This document shows positions 1 to 8,209 of a stretch of DNA of 35,825 bases, piece by piece. Both the position numbers and the translations under genes were made by a program. The notes below the pieces were generated by a model, which was given only the letters and a program-made list of their open reading frames with translations, ran no database searches and was not told where the DNA came from. The first letter of the stretch is position 1. Each line of letters starts with the position of its first letter. The stretch is from Sutterella sp. GTDB taxonomy: Bacteria; Pseudomonadota; Gammaproteobacteria; Burkholderiales; Burkholderiaceae_F. Location of the stretch: contig JAHHRG010000016.1 of the NCBI GenBank assembly GCA_020025965.1, positions 1 to 35,825 of the forward strand, in the 5' to 3' direction.

Positions 1-399
1 CTTTACGGTAATTTGCTTCGTCGAAACGCCTATTCAGGGCTTCCCGATTTGTGGATCGTAACGGCTAATCTCGGCTGGTTCGGCAACAACGTTCTCGGTC
101 AATATCTTGATATGAGTCGTATGCGAGCGATGGAAACGGCGCGTCCGCTTGTTCAGGTAAGCAATACGGGGGCGAGCGCTTTAATCGGTCCCGACGGACG
201 TGTGGAACGATTTTTGGCCTCCAAAGGTAGCGATTCTGCAACGCTTTCTGTCGAAGGTCGAGTGGGCGGTGCGACGCCTTTTGTGAAACTAGGCGACTGG
301 CCTGCCTTGATTTCTACGGGTTTACTCTTATTGCTGTCGCTTTTTTGCCGTCGACGCCGCTTACAAAAGAAGATTTTCTGTCACCAAGCATATAATTAA
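1..399 (+). CDS. lnt: Apolipoprotein N-acyltransferase, C-terminal fragment (cut by window edge)
   Basis: The reading frame is open from base 1, so this is the 3' end of a longer gene. The visible 132 residues hold the end of the carbon-nitrogen hydrolase domain: a TANLGWFG stretch followed by QYLDMSRMRAMETARP and SNTGASALI, the pattern around the last catalytic and substrate-binding elements of Lnt. A final hydrophobic helix (ISTGLLLLLSLF) and a basic tail follow, as expected for the last transmembrane segment. Lnt is an inner-membrane enzyme that adds the third acyl chain to lipoproteins such as the Pal encoded further along. The catalytic Glu/Lys/Cys region lies mostly outside the window, so intactness cannot be judged. 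It runs into glyQ after a 96-base gap. Confidence 0.9.
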   Translation, partial: LYGNLLRRNAYSGLPDLWIVTANLGWFGNNVLGQYLDMSRMRAMETARPLVQVSNTGASALIGPDGRVERFLASKGSDSATLSVEGRVGGATPFVKLGDWPALISTGLLLLLSLFCRRRRLQKKIFCHQAYN

Positions 400-495
400 A
401 ATTTAACTTTTCGTCGAAGCACTTACGTTACCCGACGAAACAGAACCCGATTTTTCACGAACAACAGGCGCCGAGGTTTTTCGGCGGCATAGAGA

Positions 496-1404
496 ATGAT
501 TACCTTTCAAGAAGTAATCCTGCGCCTGCAGGAATATTGGAATCGTCAGGGCTGCGCCTTGTTGCAGCCGATTGATTTGGAGGTTGGTGCTGGTACTTCT
601 CATACGGCCACCTTTTTGCGCGCTCTCGGTCCGGAACCGTGGCGTGCTGCCTATGTTCAGCCTTCCCGTCGTCCCAAAGACGCTCGTTACGGCGAAAACC
701 CGAATCGCCTTCATCAGCACCATCAGTACCAGGTCGTTCTCAAGCCGGCTCCGACGAATATCGTCGACTTGTACCTCGGCTCTCTCCGTGCTCTTGGTAT
801 TGACACTGAAGTGAATGATATTCGCTTTGTCGAAGACAACTGGGAAAACCCGACGCTCGGTGCCTGGGGGCTAGGTTGGGAAATTTGGATGAACGGTATG
901 GAAGTGACGCAGTTCACGTACTTCCAGCAGGTCGGCGGTCTTGAGTGCAAGCCGATTACCGGCGAAATCACCTACGGTCTCGAACGTCTGACGATGTATC
1001 TGCAGAATTGCGACAACGTCTTCGACCTCGTCTTCACGACCTGGACTGACCCGGACGGTACGGAACGCAAGCTTACCTACGGCGACGTTTTCCATCAGAA
1101 CGAAGTTGAACAGTCGAAGTACAACTTCGAAGCAAGCGACTGCGACAAGCTCCTGCTTCAGTTCGACTACTTTGAAAGCGAAGCCAAGCGCCTGATGGAC
1201 TTGAACCTCGCTCTTCCTGCCTATGAAATGGTGTTGAAGGCTGGCCACACGTTTAACCTTCTCGATGCTCACGGTGCCATCTCCGTGACCGAACGTGCCG
1301 CTTATATCGCCCGTATCCGCAATATTTCCCGTTCCGTTGCTCAGAGCTACTACGACTCCCGTGAACGCCTCGGATTCCCGATGCTCAAAAAGCCCGTTGC
1401 CTAA
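496..1404 (+). CDS. glyQ: Glycyl-tRNA synthetase alpha subunit
   Basis: Catalytic subunit of the bacterial alpha2beta2 glycyl-tRNA synthetase, which charges tRNA-Gly with glycine and ATP. The 302 residues match the usual length of about 300. Typical family stretches are visible: VGAGTSH and RALGPEPW near the N-terminus, QPSRRPKDARYGENPNR, FVEDNWENPTLGAWGLGWE, QFTYFQQVGGLECKP and GEITYGLERL. The class II catalytic core spans nearly the whole protein. The ATG is fixed by an in-frame TAG at 490-492, two codons upstream, so no longer start is possible. A GAGG at 473-476 lies 19 bases upstream, far for a ribosome-binding site. The beta-subunit gene follows after 27 bases. Confidence 0.98.
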   Translation: MITFQEVILRLQEYWNRQGCALLQPIDLEVGAGTSHTATFLRALGPEPWRAAYVQPSRRPKDARYGENPNRLHQHHQYQVVLKPAPTNIVDLYLGSLRALGIDTEVNDIRFVEDNWENPTLGAWGLGWEIWMNGMEVTQFTYFQQVGGLECKPITGEITYGLERLTMYLQNCDNVFDLVFTTWTDPDGTERKLTYGDVFHQNEVEQSKYNFEASDCDKLLLQFDYFESEAKRLMDLNLALPAYEMVLKAGHTFNLLDAHGAISVTERAAYIARIRNISRSVAQSYYDSRERLGFPMLKKPVA

Positions 1405-1431
1405 GTAGCCGAGTGGAGGAAAAGAAAGAAA

Positions 1432-3522
1432 ATGACGAATTTGCTCGTTGAACTTCAGACTGAAGAACTGCCGCCGAAAGCCCTTGAAAAGCTCTCTGTT
1501 GCTTTTGCCGAAGGCGTTGAATCCTATCTCCGTACGCACGGTTTTCTGACTGCCGATAGCGTAAAGACCGTTTTCGGTGCGCCGCGTCGCCTCGCCGTGC
1601 ATTTGACCGACGTGCTCGCCAAGAGTCCGGACGAAGCCTTCACTCAGAAGCTCGTTCCGGTTCGTGTGGGTATCGCAGCCGACGGCACGGCAACGCCAGC
1701 CCTCGAAAAGAAGATGAAGAACCTCGGCATTGCTTGTGCCGTGGAAGAATTGAAGCGCGTTAACGACGGCAAAAACGAACAGCTCGTGTTCGAAGGCGTT
1801 CGCCCTGGCGTTGCTCTCGCCGAAGGCCTGCAGCAGGCTCTCAACGCCGCTGTCAAGGGACTCCCGATCCCGAAGGTTATGAGCTATCAATTGGCCGACG
1901 GTGTGACGACGGTTGAATTTGTTCGTCCCGTTAAGCATGTCACGGCTCTTTACGGCGGAGATGTCGTACCTGTCAAGCTTTTGGGACTTGATGCCGACCG
2001 CATCACGATGGGGCACCGTTTCCACACGACGGAACCGGTCTCCATTCCCTGCGCAGATTGCTACGAGCGCGTTTTGAAAGAAAATCGTGTCATGCCCTGC
2101 TATGACGAACGTCGTGAATTGATCCGTAAGCTTTTGAACGACCGCGCTACCGAAATCGGCGGTACGGTAATCATGCCCGAAGATCTGCTTGACGAAGTTA
2201 CCGCTTTGACGGAATGGCCGGTAATTTACGACAGTCAGTTCGAAGAAGAATTCCTCGCTGTGCCGGAAGAATGCTTGATCCTCACGATGCAGCTTAATCA
2301 GCGTTACTTCGCTCTTCGCGATGCTCAGGGCAAATTGATGAACCGCTTCCTCCTGGTCTCCCAGCTCGAAGCCAAGGACGGCGGTGCCGCCATTTCCGCG
2401 GGTAATGCCCGCGTGGTTCGCGCCCGTCTGGCCGACGCCAAGTTCTTCTACGACCAAGACCGTCATGAAACGCTCGAAAGCCGCGTTGATGGATTGAAGC
2501 ACGTTGTCTACCACAACAAGCTAGGTTCTCAGGCCGAACGTATGCTTCGCGTCAAAGGTATGGCCGCTCACTTTGCCGGTTTGATTGGTGCTGATGCGGC
2601 CAAGGCCGAACGCGCTGCCATGCTCTCGAAGGCTGACCTCCGCACGCTCATGGTAGGTGAGTTCCCGGAACTCCAGGGTATCATGGGCGAATACTATGCC
2701 AACTACGACAAGGAAGACGGTGACGTCGCTCTTGCCATCCGCGAACACTATCAGCCCCGCTACGCTGGTGACGAACTTCCGTCCACCCCGGTGAGCCTTG
2801 CTGTTGCCCTCGCAGACAAAATGGAAACCTTGTCCGGTCTCTTCGGTATCGGTCAGATGCCGACCGGTGAAAAGGACCCGTTCGCTCTGCGTCGTCACGC
2901 TCTCGGGGTTCTTCGTATGCTCATCGAAAAGGATCTGCCGGTTTCGATCGATACCCTGATTGATGCTGCCTGGGATATTGAAAAGGCTGTTCCGGGCGTT
3001 CAGGATCACCGTGTTGAACTTCGCAATTTCTTTATGGATCGTCTGCGCGTCATGCTCCGCGACTCCGGTTACACCACGCTCGAAGTTGATGCCGTTTTGG
3101 CCCTGAATCCGAGCCAGTTGAGTGAGCTCACCAAGCGTCTTGCTGCTGTGCGTTCCTTCATGGCTCTGCCGGAAGCCGAAGCTCTGACCGCCGCCAACAA
3201 GCGTATTGGCAATATCCTTAAGAAGGTTGAAGGCGAAGTGCCGACCGAAGTGAAGGTAGACCTTCTTGTTGAAGACGCGGAGAAGGCACTCTACGAAGCC
3301 CTCAATGCTATTGAAGCCAAGGCCAACGCCCACTTCGAAGCCGGCGAATACACCGAAATGCTCGGTTTGGTTGCTACGCTCCGTACACCCGTTGACAACT
3401 TCTTTGATGGTGTGATGGTTAACGCAGAAGACTCCGAGCTTCGTGCCAACCGTCAGGCCCTTTTGAAGAGCCTTTACACGGTCATGAACCGCGTGGCTGA
3501 AATTGCTCGCTTGGCGAAGTAA
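1432..3522 (+). CDS. glyS: Glycyl-tRNA synthetase beta subunit
   Basis: Beta subunit of tetrameric glycyl-tRNA synthetase, needed for tRNA recognition. At 696 residues it matches the family length (about 690). It begins MTNLLVELQTEELPPKAL, the conserved N-terminus, and carries FGAPRRLAV and MGHRF in the first third, a KADLRTLMVGEFPELQGIMG stretch in the middle, and an alpha-helical C-terminal region of the anticodon-binding type. The start is supported by GGAGGA at 1415-1420. Codon use is strongly biased (Glu almost always GAA, Lys mostly AAG), which leaves long stop-free frames on the opposite strand and suggests high expression. It is co-transcribed with glyQ and followed by an intrinsic terminator. 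gmhB, which separates glyS from plsC in some relatives, is absent. Confidence 0.98.
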   Translation: MTNLLVELQTEELPPKALEKLSVAFAEGVESYLRTHGFLTADSVKTVFGAPRRLAVHLTDVLAKSPDEAFTQKLVPVRVGIAADGTATPALEKKMKNLGIACAVEELKRVNDGKNEQLVFEGVRPGVALAEGLQQALNAAVKGLPIPKVMSYQLADGVTTVEFVRPVKHVTALYGGDVVPVKLLGLDADRITMGHRFHTTEPVSIPCADCYERVLKENRVMPCYDERRELIRKLLNDRATEIGGTVIMPEDLLDEVTALTEWPVIYDSQFEEEFLAVPEECLILTMQLNQRYFALRDAQGKLMNRFLLVSQLEAKDGGAAISAGNARVVRARLADAKFFYDQDRHETLESRVDGLKHVVYHNKLGSQAERMLRVKGMAAHFAGLIGADAAKAERAAMLSKADLRTLMVGEFPELQGIMGEYYANYDKEDGDVALAIREHYQPRYAGDELPSTPVSLAVALADKMETLSGLFGIGQMPTGEKDPFALRRHALGVLRMLIEKDLPVSIDTLIDAAWDIEKAVPGVQDHRVELRNFFMDRLRVMLRDSGYTTLEVDAVLALNPSQLSELTKRLAAVRSFMALPEAEALTAANKRIGNILKKVEGEVPTEVKVDLLVEDAEKALYEALNAIEAKANAHFEAGEYTEMLGLVATLRTPVDNFFDGVMVNAEDSELRANRQALLKSLYTVMNRVAEIARLAK

Positions 3523-3560
3523 TTAGGAAAAAGGAGCAAACGTCCCTTAGGCAGGGCGTT

Positions 3561-3605
3561 AAAAAGGATCCGAAACGGTATCATTCGTTGAGGATCCTTT
3601 TTTTT
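3561..3605 (+). terminator. Intrinsic terminator after glyS
   Basis: AAAAAGGATCC (3561-3571) pairs with GGATCC plus the T run at 3592-3605. A second inner stem AACG/CGTT tops the hairpin, and eight T follow. The plsC start codon lies only 17 bases beyond the T run. Confidence 0.85.
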
Positions 3606-3621
3606 CACTTTCAGAAGTGTT

Positions 3622-4365
3622 ATGAAATTTGTTTATACCTTTCGCGGTCTTTTGTTTTACATCCTGCTCGCAGTGAGCATCATTTTCCTAGCCGTATTAG
3701 TATTGTTGAGCATCCCCTTTATGTCGGGGCAGGACCGTTATGAAAAGTTTTGTCGCCCTTGGGCCAAATTTTCGCTTTGGCTTATGAAGGTTATCTGTGG
3801 CATTCGCATTCAGACTAAAGGGTTTGAAAATATGCCCGCGGCCGACAAACAATTGGTCGTTCTCTCGAAACACCAGTCTGCACTGGATCCTTTCTGGCTC
3901 GGTGCCTATCTCTCAGCACCCGCCTGCTTCCTTTACAAAAAGTCAATCAACTACATCCCCGTTTTAGGCTGGGTTGTTTGGGCTATGGACATGCTGGCGA
4001 TCGACCGAAGTCGTGGACGTTCTGCTTTTGAGTCCTTTATGGAAAAGGGTCCAAAGAAGCTCGCTGAAGGCTGGTGGATTTGCCTGTTTCCTGAAGGTAC
4101 TCGTGTGGCACCGGGTAATCGCATTCGCTACAAAACGGGCGGAGCACGTTTTGCAACCAATACCGAAACCCCCATTCTCCCTATTTGTCACAATGCCGGT
4201 CATTGCTGGCCAAAGAACAGCATTGCCAAATTCCCAGGAGTAGTGACTTTCAGCGTCGGGCCTTTGATAGAAACGAAGGGCAAGACCTCTCAGGAAATTT
4301 CTACAGAAGTTGAAAATTGGATCGAGAATGAGCTCGAAATTATTGAACGCGAAAACGCTCGATAA
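3622..4365 (+). CDS. plsC: 1-acyl-sn-glycerol-3-phosphate acyltransferase
   Basis: Transfers an acyl chain to lysophosphatidic acid to make phosphatidic acid, the precursor of membrane phospholipids. The 247 residues start with a long hydrophobic segment (about residues 9-34) that anchors it in the inner membrane. Acyltransferase motif I, H-x4-D, is at H84-D89 (KHQSALDPF), motif III FPEGTR at 156-161, and motif IV PILPICHNAG at about 184-193. The lysine- and glutamate-rich C-terminus is typical. The gene begins just after the glyS terminator with only a weak ribosome-binding site. Its 3' end overlaps the next gene by 38 bases if that gene uses the ATG at 4328, so the two are probably co-translated. 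Confidence 0.93.
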   Translation: MKFVYTFRGLLFYILLAVSIIFLAVLVLLSIPFMSGQDRYEKFCRPWAKFSLWLMKVICGIRIQTKGFENMPAADKQLVVLSKHQSALDPFWLGAYLSAPACFLYKKSINYIPVLGWVVWAMDMLAIDRSRGRSAFESFMEKGPKKLAEGWWICLFPEGTRVAPGNRIRYKTGGARFATNTETPILPICHNAGHCWPKNSIAKFPGVVTFSVGPLIETKGKTSQEISTEVENWIENELEIIERENAR

Positions 4366-5092
4366 GCATCCAACGATCAGACGACTGACATGGCGAAACG
4401 ATCAAGGAAGGGAAGAATACCTCCTTTATCGTTTGAAACGGCATGCCTTTTCAAAACGAATGACCTTAAGGTGGACTCCCGGTGGGGCGGTTGTTACAGC
4501 CCCCTTATGGGTGGCTCTACGGCCTATTGATTCCTTCGTTTTCGATAGGCGTGACTGGCTCGCGGAAAGAGCGGCCATCACGAATGCCAGAGAAGAAAAA
4601 GAGGACGGCACGGTTGCTTTTCGAGGCGGACGTGCTCGTTTGCGGTTTAATGCTCGGGGAACGCATTTTGAGCGTTCGAGCGAGGGGGAATGGGAACTCC
4701 ATCTTGGGATCGCCGAGGACGAGCCTCACGAACGTCGACGAGCTGAAATCGGGTTCGCTCTGCGTGTGGAAGCAAGACGGGTATTGAAAGAGCGTTATGA
4801 AATCGTACAAAGCCGAGTGCTTGAAAAGGCATCGCACTGGCGTCTCTCGAACGCAAGAGGGCGGTGGGGTTCCTGTAATCCTCGTCTGAGGACACTGAAC
4901 TTTTCTTGGCGTTTGGTAGGTTGCGGGGACGACCTGATTGATTATGTTGTCGCACATGAATTGGCTCATTTGCGAGAAGCCAATCATTCGAAGGCCTTCT
5001 GGGCGGAAGTGGAGAAAATTGATCCCCTTTACCGGGAACACGAACGCCTAATCAAAGAGATTAGAGTTGACGATCTGTTCCCGGGGCTCTAG
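4328..5092 (+). CDS. DUF45/YgjP-type zinc metallopeptidase
   Basis: A member of the YgjP/SprT-like family of predicted zinc-dependent peptidases. The diagnostic HELAH, followed by LREANHSKAFW, gives the HExxH zinc site plus the third histidine, with the FW typical of the family. Upstream is RGRWGSC, the other hallmark motif (WGSC). The N-terminal half is a basic beta-rich region (RLKRHAFSKRMTLRW). The ATG at 4328 is used here (254 residues). A TTG at 4310 would add six residues. The start lies within plsC, and the stop comes six bases before the convergent rsmA stop. The physiological substrate of this family is not established. A neighbouring plsC suggests only shared transcription. Confidence 0.88.
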   Translation: MSSKLLNAKTLDKHPTIRRLTWRNDQGREEYLLYRLKRHAFSKRMTLRWTPGGAVVTAPLWVALRPIDSFVFDRRDWLAERAAITNAREEKEDGTVAFRGGRARLRFNARGTHFERSSEGEWELHLGIAEDEPHERRRAEIGFALRVEARRVLKERYEIVQSRVLEKASHWRLSNARGRWGSCNPRLRTLNFSWRLVGCGDDLIDYVVAHELAHLREANHSKAFWAEVEKIDPLYREHERLIKEIRVDDLFPGL

Positions 5093-5098
5093 CGAGAG

Positions 5099-5914
5099 TT
5101 AGAGTGCATCTGGGTTGGGAGCGCGATTGGCGACAGTCTGTGCCAAGCGGACATAGGCATCGACCGGCAAGGTTTCGGCTCGAGCGGCGGGACTGACACC
5201 AGCGGTTTCGATATCGGCTTCGCTCATAATCGTTGACAAGGCGTTGCGAAGCGTTTTGCGGCGCTGTTGAAAGGCGAGGGCGACGACTTTCGCGAAGATA
5301 TCGGCATCGACGGGTTCTAGGCTTTCAACAGGACGCGGCACCATACGCACGATTGACGAAGTGACCTTCGGCGGCGGCACAAATGCGCCGGGAGGCACGT
5401 CAAAGAGCTTGTGCATGACGTAACGGTACTGGAGCATTACGCTCAGACGACCGTAGGTCTTGCTACCAGGCTCAGCCACCATGCGGTCGACCACTTCACG
5501 CTGGAGCATGAAATGCTGGTCGATCACTCGATCGGCAATTGTCATAAGCGTAAAGAGAAGCGGCGAAGAGATGTTATAGGGAAGATTCCCGATTACGCGA
5601 AGGCGCTTGCCGTTGAGGACAGTTGCCCAATCAAGCTTCAGAGCATCAGCTTCAATGAGCGTCAACTCTTCAGGCGTGAACTGTTCTCGCAGAAAGGCGG
5701 CCAAGTCGCGGTCGATTTCGACAGCAGCTTCATGGCCAGCTACGGCAATGATTTCACGGGAAATGGCGGCTTGGCCCGGACCGATTTCGATCAGGGCGTC
5801 ACCGGGTTTGGGATCGATACCGCGGATAATGCGTTCGATCCAATGGCGGTCATGAAGGAAGTTCTGACCGAAACGTTTGCGGGCGTGGTGCCCTTCAAGC
5901 CATTCTTGTTTCAC
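5099..5914 (-). CDS. rsmA: 16S rRNA (adenine1518-N6/adenine1519-N6)-dimethyltransferase
   Basis: Methylates two adjacent adenines in the 3' terminal hairpin of 16S rRNA late in small-subunit assembly; its loss is the classic route to kasugamycin resistance. Visible motifs are the N-terminal ARKRFGQNFL, SAM-binding IEIGPGQ (about residues 42-48 from the chosen start) and the catalytic NLPY at about 110-113, followed by the C-terminal PPKVTSSIVR. The frame is open further upstream, to 6061, but that part lies inside pdxA and has no family character. I chose the GTG at 5912-5914, giving 271 residues, close to the E. coli length of 273, and a match to the usual N-terminus. It overlaps pdxA by 20 bases and ends the lptD-surA-pdxA-rsmA operon. 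Confidence 0.93.
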   Translation of the reverse strand: MKQEWLEGHHARKRFGQNFLHDRHWIERIIRGIDPKPGDALIEIGPGQAAISREIIAVAGHEAAVEIDRDLAAFLREQFTPEELTLIEADALKLDWATVLNGKRLRVIGNLPYNISSPLLFTLMTIADRVIDQHFMLQREVVDRMVAEPGSKTYGRLSVMLQYRYVMHKLFDVPPGAFVPPPKVTSSIVRMVPRPVESLEPVDADIFAKVVALAFQQRRKTLRNALSTIMSEADIETAGVSPAARAETLPVDAYVRLAQTVANRAPNPDAL

Positions 5915-6860
5915 GGTTTTTCGAAAGAAAATGAGCGAGTTTGAGTGCGGAGAGCATGCTTTCGACGTTGGCGATGCCGCGGGCGGCAATGTCAAGCGCC
6001 GTGCCGTGATCGACCGACGTACGGATATAGGGAAGACCGAGTGTGACGTTGACACCGTCAATAAATCCGACGTGCTTCAAAACGGGCAGGCCTTGATCGT
6101 GGTACATGCAGAGTACGGCATCATAGCGGTCCCAGTGGCCCGGTACAAAGGCTGTATCGGCAGGTATCGGTCCCGTAATGTTGATACCGTTGATCTGAGC
6201 GCGCTCGACGGCAGGGATGATCGTATCGATCTCTTCACGGCCGATATGGCCGTTTTCACCGGCGTGGGGGTTAAGCCCCGTGATCAGAATCGAAGGTTTT
6301 TCGATGTTGTAGTCCGTCTTGAGAGCCCGATAAAGGATGCCGATGACTTCGTCTAAAAGCTCACCCGTAATGCTCGTCGAGAGCTCGGCAATCGGGAGGT
6401 GCGTCGTCGCGAGCGCTACCTTCATGCAGTCGGGGGTATTGTCGGCAGTAAGCATCATAACGACGCGTTTTAAGCCCGACAGGTCACGGAAATATTCCGT
6501 GTGCCCTGTAAACGGGTGTCCAGCTTCGATGATAATGCTTTTTTGAACAGGGGCCGTCACAATGGCGGGCCACCGGCCAGCTATGGCACCTTCGTGGGCG
6601 CGGCGAAGCGTTTCAAGTACATAGGACGAATTGGCTGTCGAGAGCTGTCCCAGAACCGAAGCCTCAGGCAGATCCACGTTTTCAATCGTGATGTGCTCGG
6701 GCAAAGGCCATGCAAGGCCGAAAAGCTTTGCTCGTTTTTCAAGTAGCGCTTTGGAACCGATCAGAACGATCGGTTCCTTCACTGCCAATGCTGCTTTGAG
6801 GGAAACTTCTGGACCTATCCCGGCTGGTTCTCCAGTGGTAATTGCGACAGGTAGAGCCAT
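5895..6860 (-). CDS. pdxA: 4-hydroxythreonine-4-phosphate dehydrogenase
   Basis: NAD-dependent enzyme of the DXP-dependent pyridoxal 5'-phosphate pathway; it oxidises 4-phosphohydroxy-L-threonine. The 321 residues match the family. It begins with the TTGEPAGIGPE substrate-binding motif. The three metal-binding histidines are recognisable at H154 (TTHLPIAEL), H199 (NPHAGENG) and H254 (MYHDQGLP), followed by GLPYIRTSVDHGTALD. The ATG overlaps the surA stop as TAATG, implying translational coupling, and its 3' end overlaps rsmA. No ribosome-binding site is needed beyond the coupling. The gene sits in the order known from E. coli. Confidence 0.96.
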   Translation of the reverse strand: MALPVAITTGEPAGIGPEVSLKAALAVKEPIVLIGSKALLEKRAKLFGLAWPLPEHITIENVDLPEASVLGQLSTANSSYVLETLRRAHEGAIAGRWPAIVTAPVQKSIIIEAGHPFTGHTEYFRDLSGLKRVVMMLTADNTPDCMKVALATTHLPIAELSTSITGELLDEVIGILYRALKTDYNIEKPSILITGLNPHAGENGHIGREEIDTIIPAVERAQINGINITGPIPADTAFVPGHWDRYDAVLCMYHDQGLPVLKHVGFIDGVNVTLGLPYIRTSVDHGTALDIAARGIANVESMLSALKLAHFLSKNRETRMA

Positions 6861-8209
6861 TAGTAGGCCTCGTTATTGCGAATTTCCACGTAAGCACGGT
6901 CACGCAGTTCGCGTTGCCAATTGAAGGAGGCTTCGGCCATCTTGCGCTGGCGAAGAGCTTGACGGGCAGCTAAACGCATGCGTTCAGGGTTACCGTCTTT
7001 TTCTAGACGACGTTCTTCAACCTGAATGAGGTGATAGCCGTATTGGGTCTTCACTGGATCAGACACCTCGCCGACTTTCAACTTATTCATAGCGTCTTCA
7101 AAGGGCGGAAGCATGTCACCAGCTTGAACCCAACCGAGGTCACCGCCACGCGTTGCACTATTGTCGACGGAGTTGAGACGAGCCATTGTGGCGAAGTCGG
7201 CTTCACCGGCTTCGATACGATGTTTAATATCGTTCAGGCGGCGGACCACTTCGGCCTCCGGCGTGATATCGCTAACGAACATGAGGATATGGCGAACGTG
7301 AGTCTGATTGATAGGACCGCCGGCCAATTTATGCTGGACGCCGTCGCGCTGACCGAGTACTTTGAAGACGTGCCAGGCGTGACTCGTCTTGGCCATGTGA
7401 ACGCTACCTGTACGGTCATCTTTCTTCATGGACGTGAGGAATTCACTCGGAAGGTTCTGGATGTCTCGCCAGCCGATATCACCGCCCTGCATCGCATCAT
7501 TTGCTTTCGAGTACGTGGCTACGAGCGTAGCAAAGTCTTCACCTTCACGAGCCTTGTCTGCGATCTCTTCAGCGCGGTCTTCGACATCATCAGCGTCATT
7601 GGCGTCGTCAATGGGGAGAAGAATGTGGGCGATACGGTATTCAGTCGTATCGTTTGTCGAGAAGCCGGCCTTTTCTGCCAGAAAGGCGTCGATTTCGCTT
7701 TCGGGAATGACGATCTTAGAGTCGACTTCGCGTTCGCGCAGACGCTGTGTGATGATTTCATCACGAATTTCTTCACGGAACGCACCGAACGAGACACCGT
7801 CGGCCATCAAGCGCTGACGTAATTGGTCTACGGTGATATTGTTCGAAAGGGCGATTTGTTCGATTGAAGCGTTAACCATCTGGTCGTCGATGCGAATGCC
7901 GGTTTCACGGGCACGTTGCATGATGGTCTTTTCGGAAATGAGACGTTCGAGTACCTGCTGACGTAGCTGAACCATATCAGGGAGCTGAATGTTTTGACGA
8001 CGCAGGTTGATAGCGACGACGTGTGTACGTTCCTGAAGCTCGCGTTCGGTGATCACGTCGTTGTTGACAACGGCAATGATCCGGTCGAGCGCAATGCGCG
8101 TCGGAACGGCTTCGGGTTCTGCTACAACCAGAGCTTCCGGGGCGGCGTAAGCCGTGCCGAGAGTGGCAATGCTCATCGTCAGCACTGCAAGAGTCTTGAG
8201 CTTATTCAT
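6860..8209 (-). CDS. surA: Periplasmic chaperone and peptidyl-prolyl isomerase
   Basis: SurA escorts unfolded outer-membrane proteins, including LptD, through the periplasm to the BAM complex. The protein from the chosen ATG has 449 residues. A Sec signal peptide (MNKLKTLAVLTMSIATLGTAYA) is followed by the N-terminal chaperone domain, with an early RIIAVVNNDVITERELQ motif. Two parvulin domains lie at about residues 191-287 (EYRIAHILLP) and 302-400 (QTHVRHILMF, ending YGYHLIQVEER), followed by a basic C-terminal helix. An ATG at 8218 is an alternative start and lies nearer to the GGACC at 8221-8225. Either start overlaps the 3' end of lptD, so the two are coupled. Confidence 0.95.
   Translation of the reverse strand: MNKLKTLAVLTMSIATLGTAYAAPEALVVAEPEAVPTRIALDRIIAVVNNDVITERELQERTHVVAINLRRQNIQLPDMVQLRQQVLERLISEKTIMQRARETGIRIDDQMVNASIEQIALSNNITVDQLRQRLMADGVSFGAFREEIRDEIITQRLREREVDSKIVIPESEIDAFLAEKAGFSTNDTTEYRIAHILLPIDDANDADDVEDRAEEIADKAREGEDFATLVATYSKANDAMQGGDIGWRDIQNLPSEFLTSMKKDDRTGSVHMAKTSHAWHVFKVLGQRDGVQHKLAGGPINQTHVRHILMFVSDITPEAEVVRRLNDIKHRIEAGEADFATMARLNSVDNSATRGGDLGWVQAGDMLPPFEDAMNKLKVGEVSDPVKTQYGYHLIQVEERRLEKDGNPERMRLAARQALRQRKMAEASFNWQRELRDRAYVEIRNNEAY

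Noticed and set aside
400..495. A possible T-box or other riboswitch before glyQ
   Set aside because: The gap is only 96 bases, and no specifier loop or antiterminator is visible; a 6-bp hairpin at 469-486 is all I see.
871..2514. A 547-codon open frame antisense to glyQ/glyS
   Set aside because: It mirrors genes of certain identity and arises from their codon bias. The product has no recognisable domain and no ribosome-binding site.
5915..6061. Upstream extension of rsmA by 49 codons
   Set aside because: It lies in pdxA and has no resemblance to the RsmA N-terminus; the GTG at 5914 gives the normal length.
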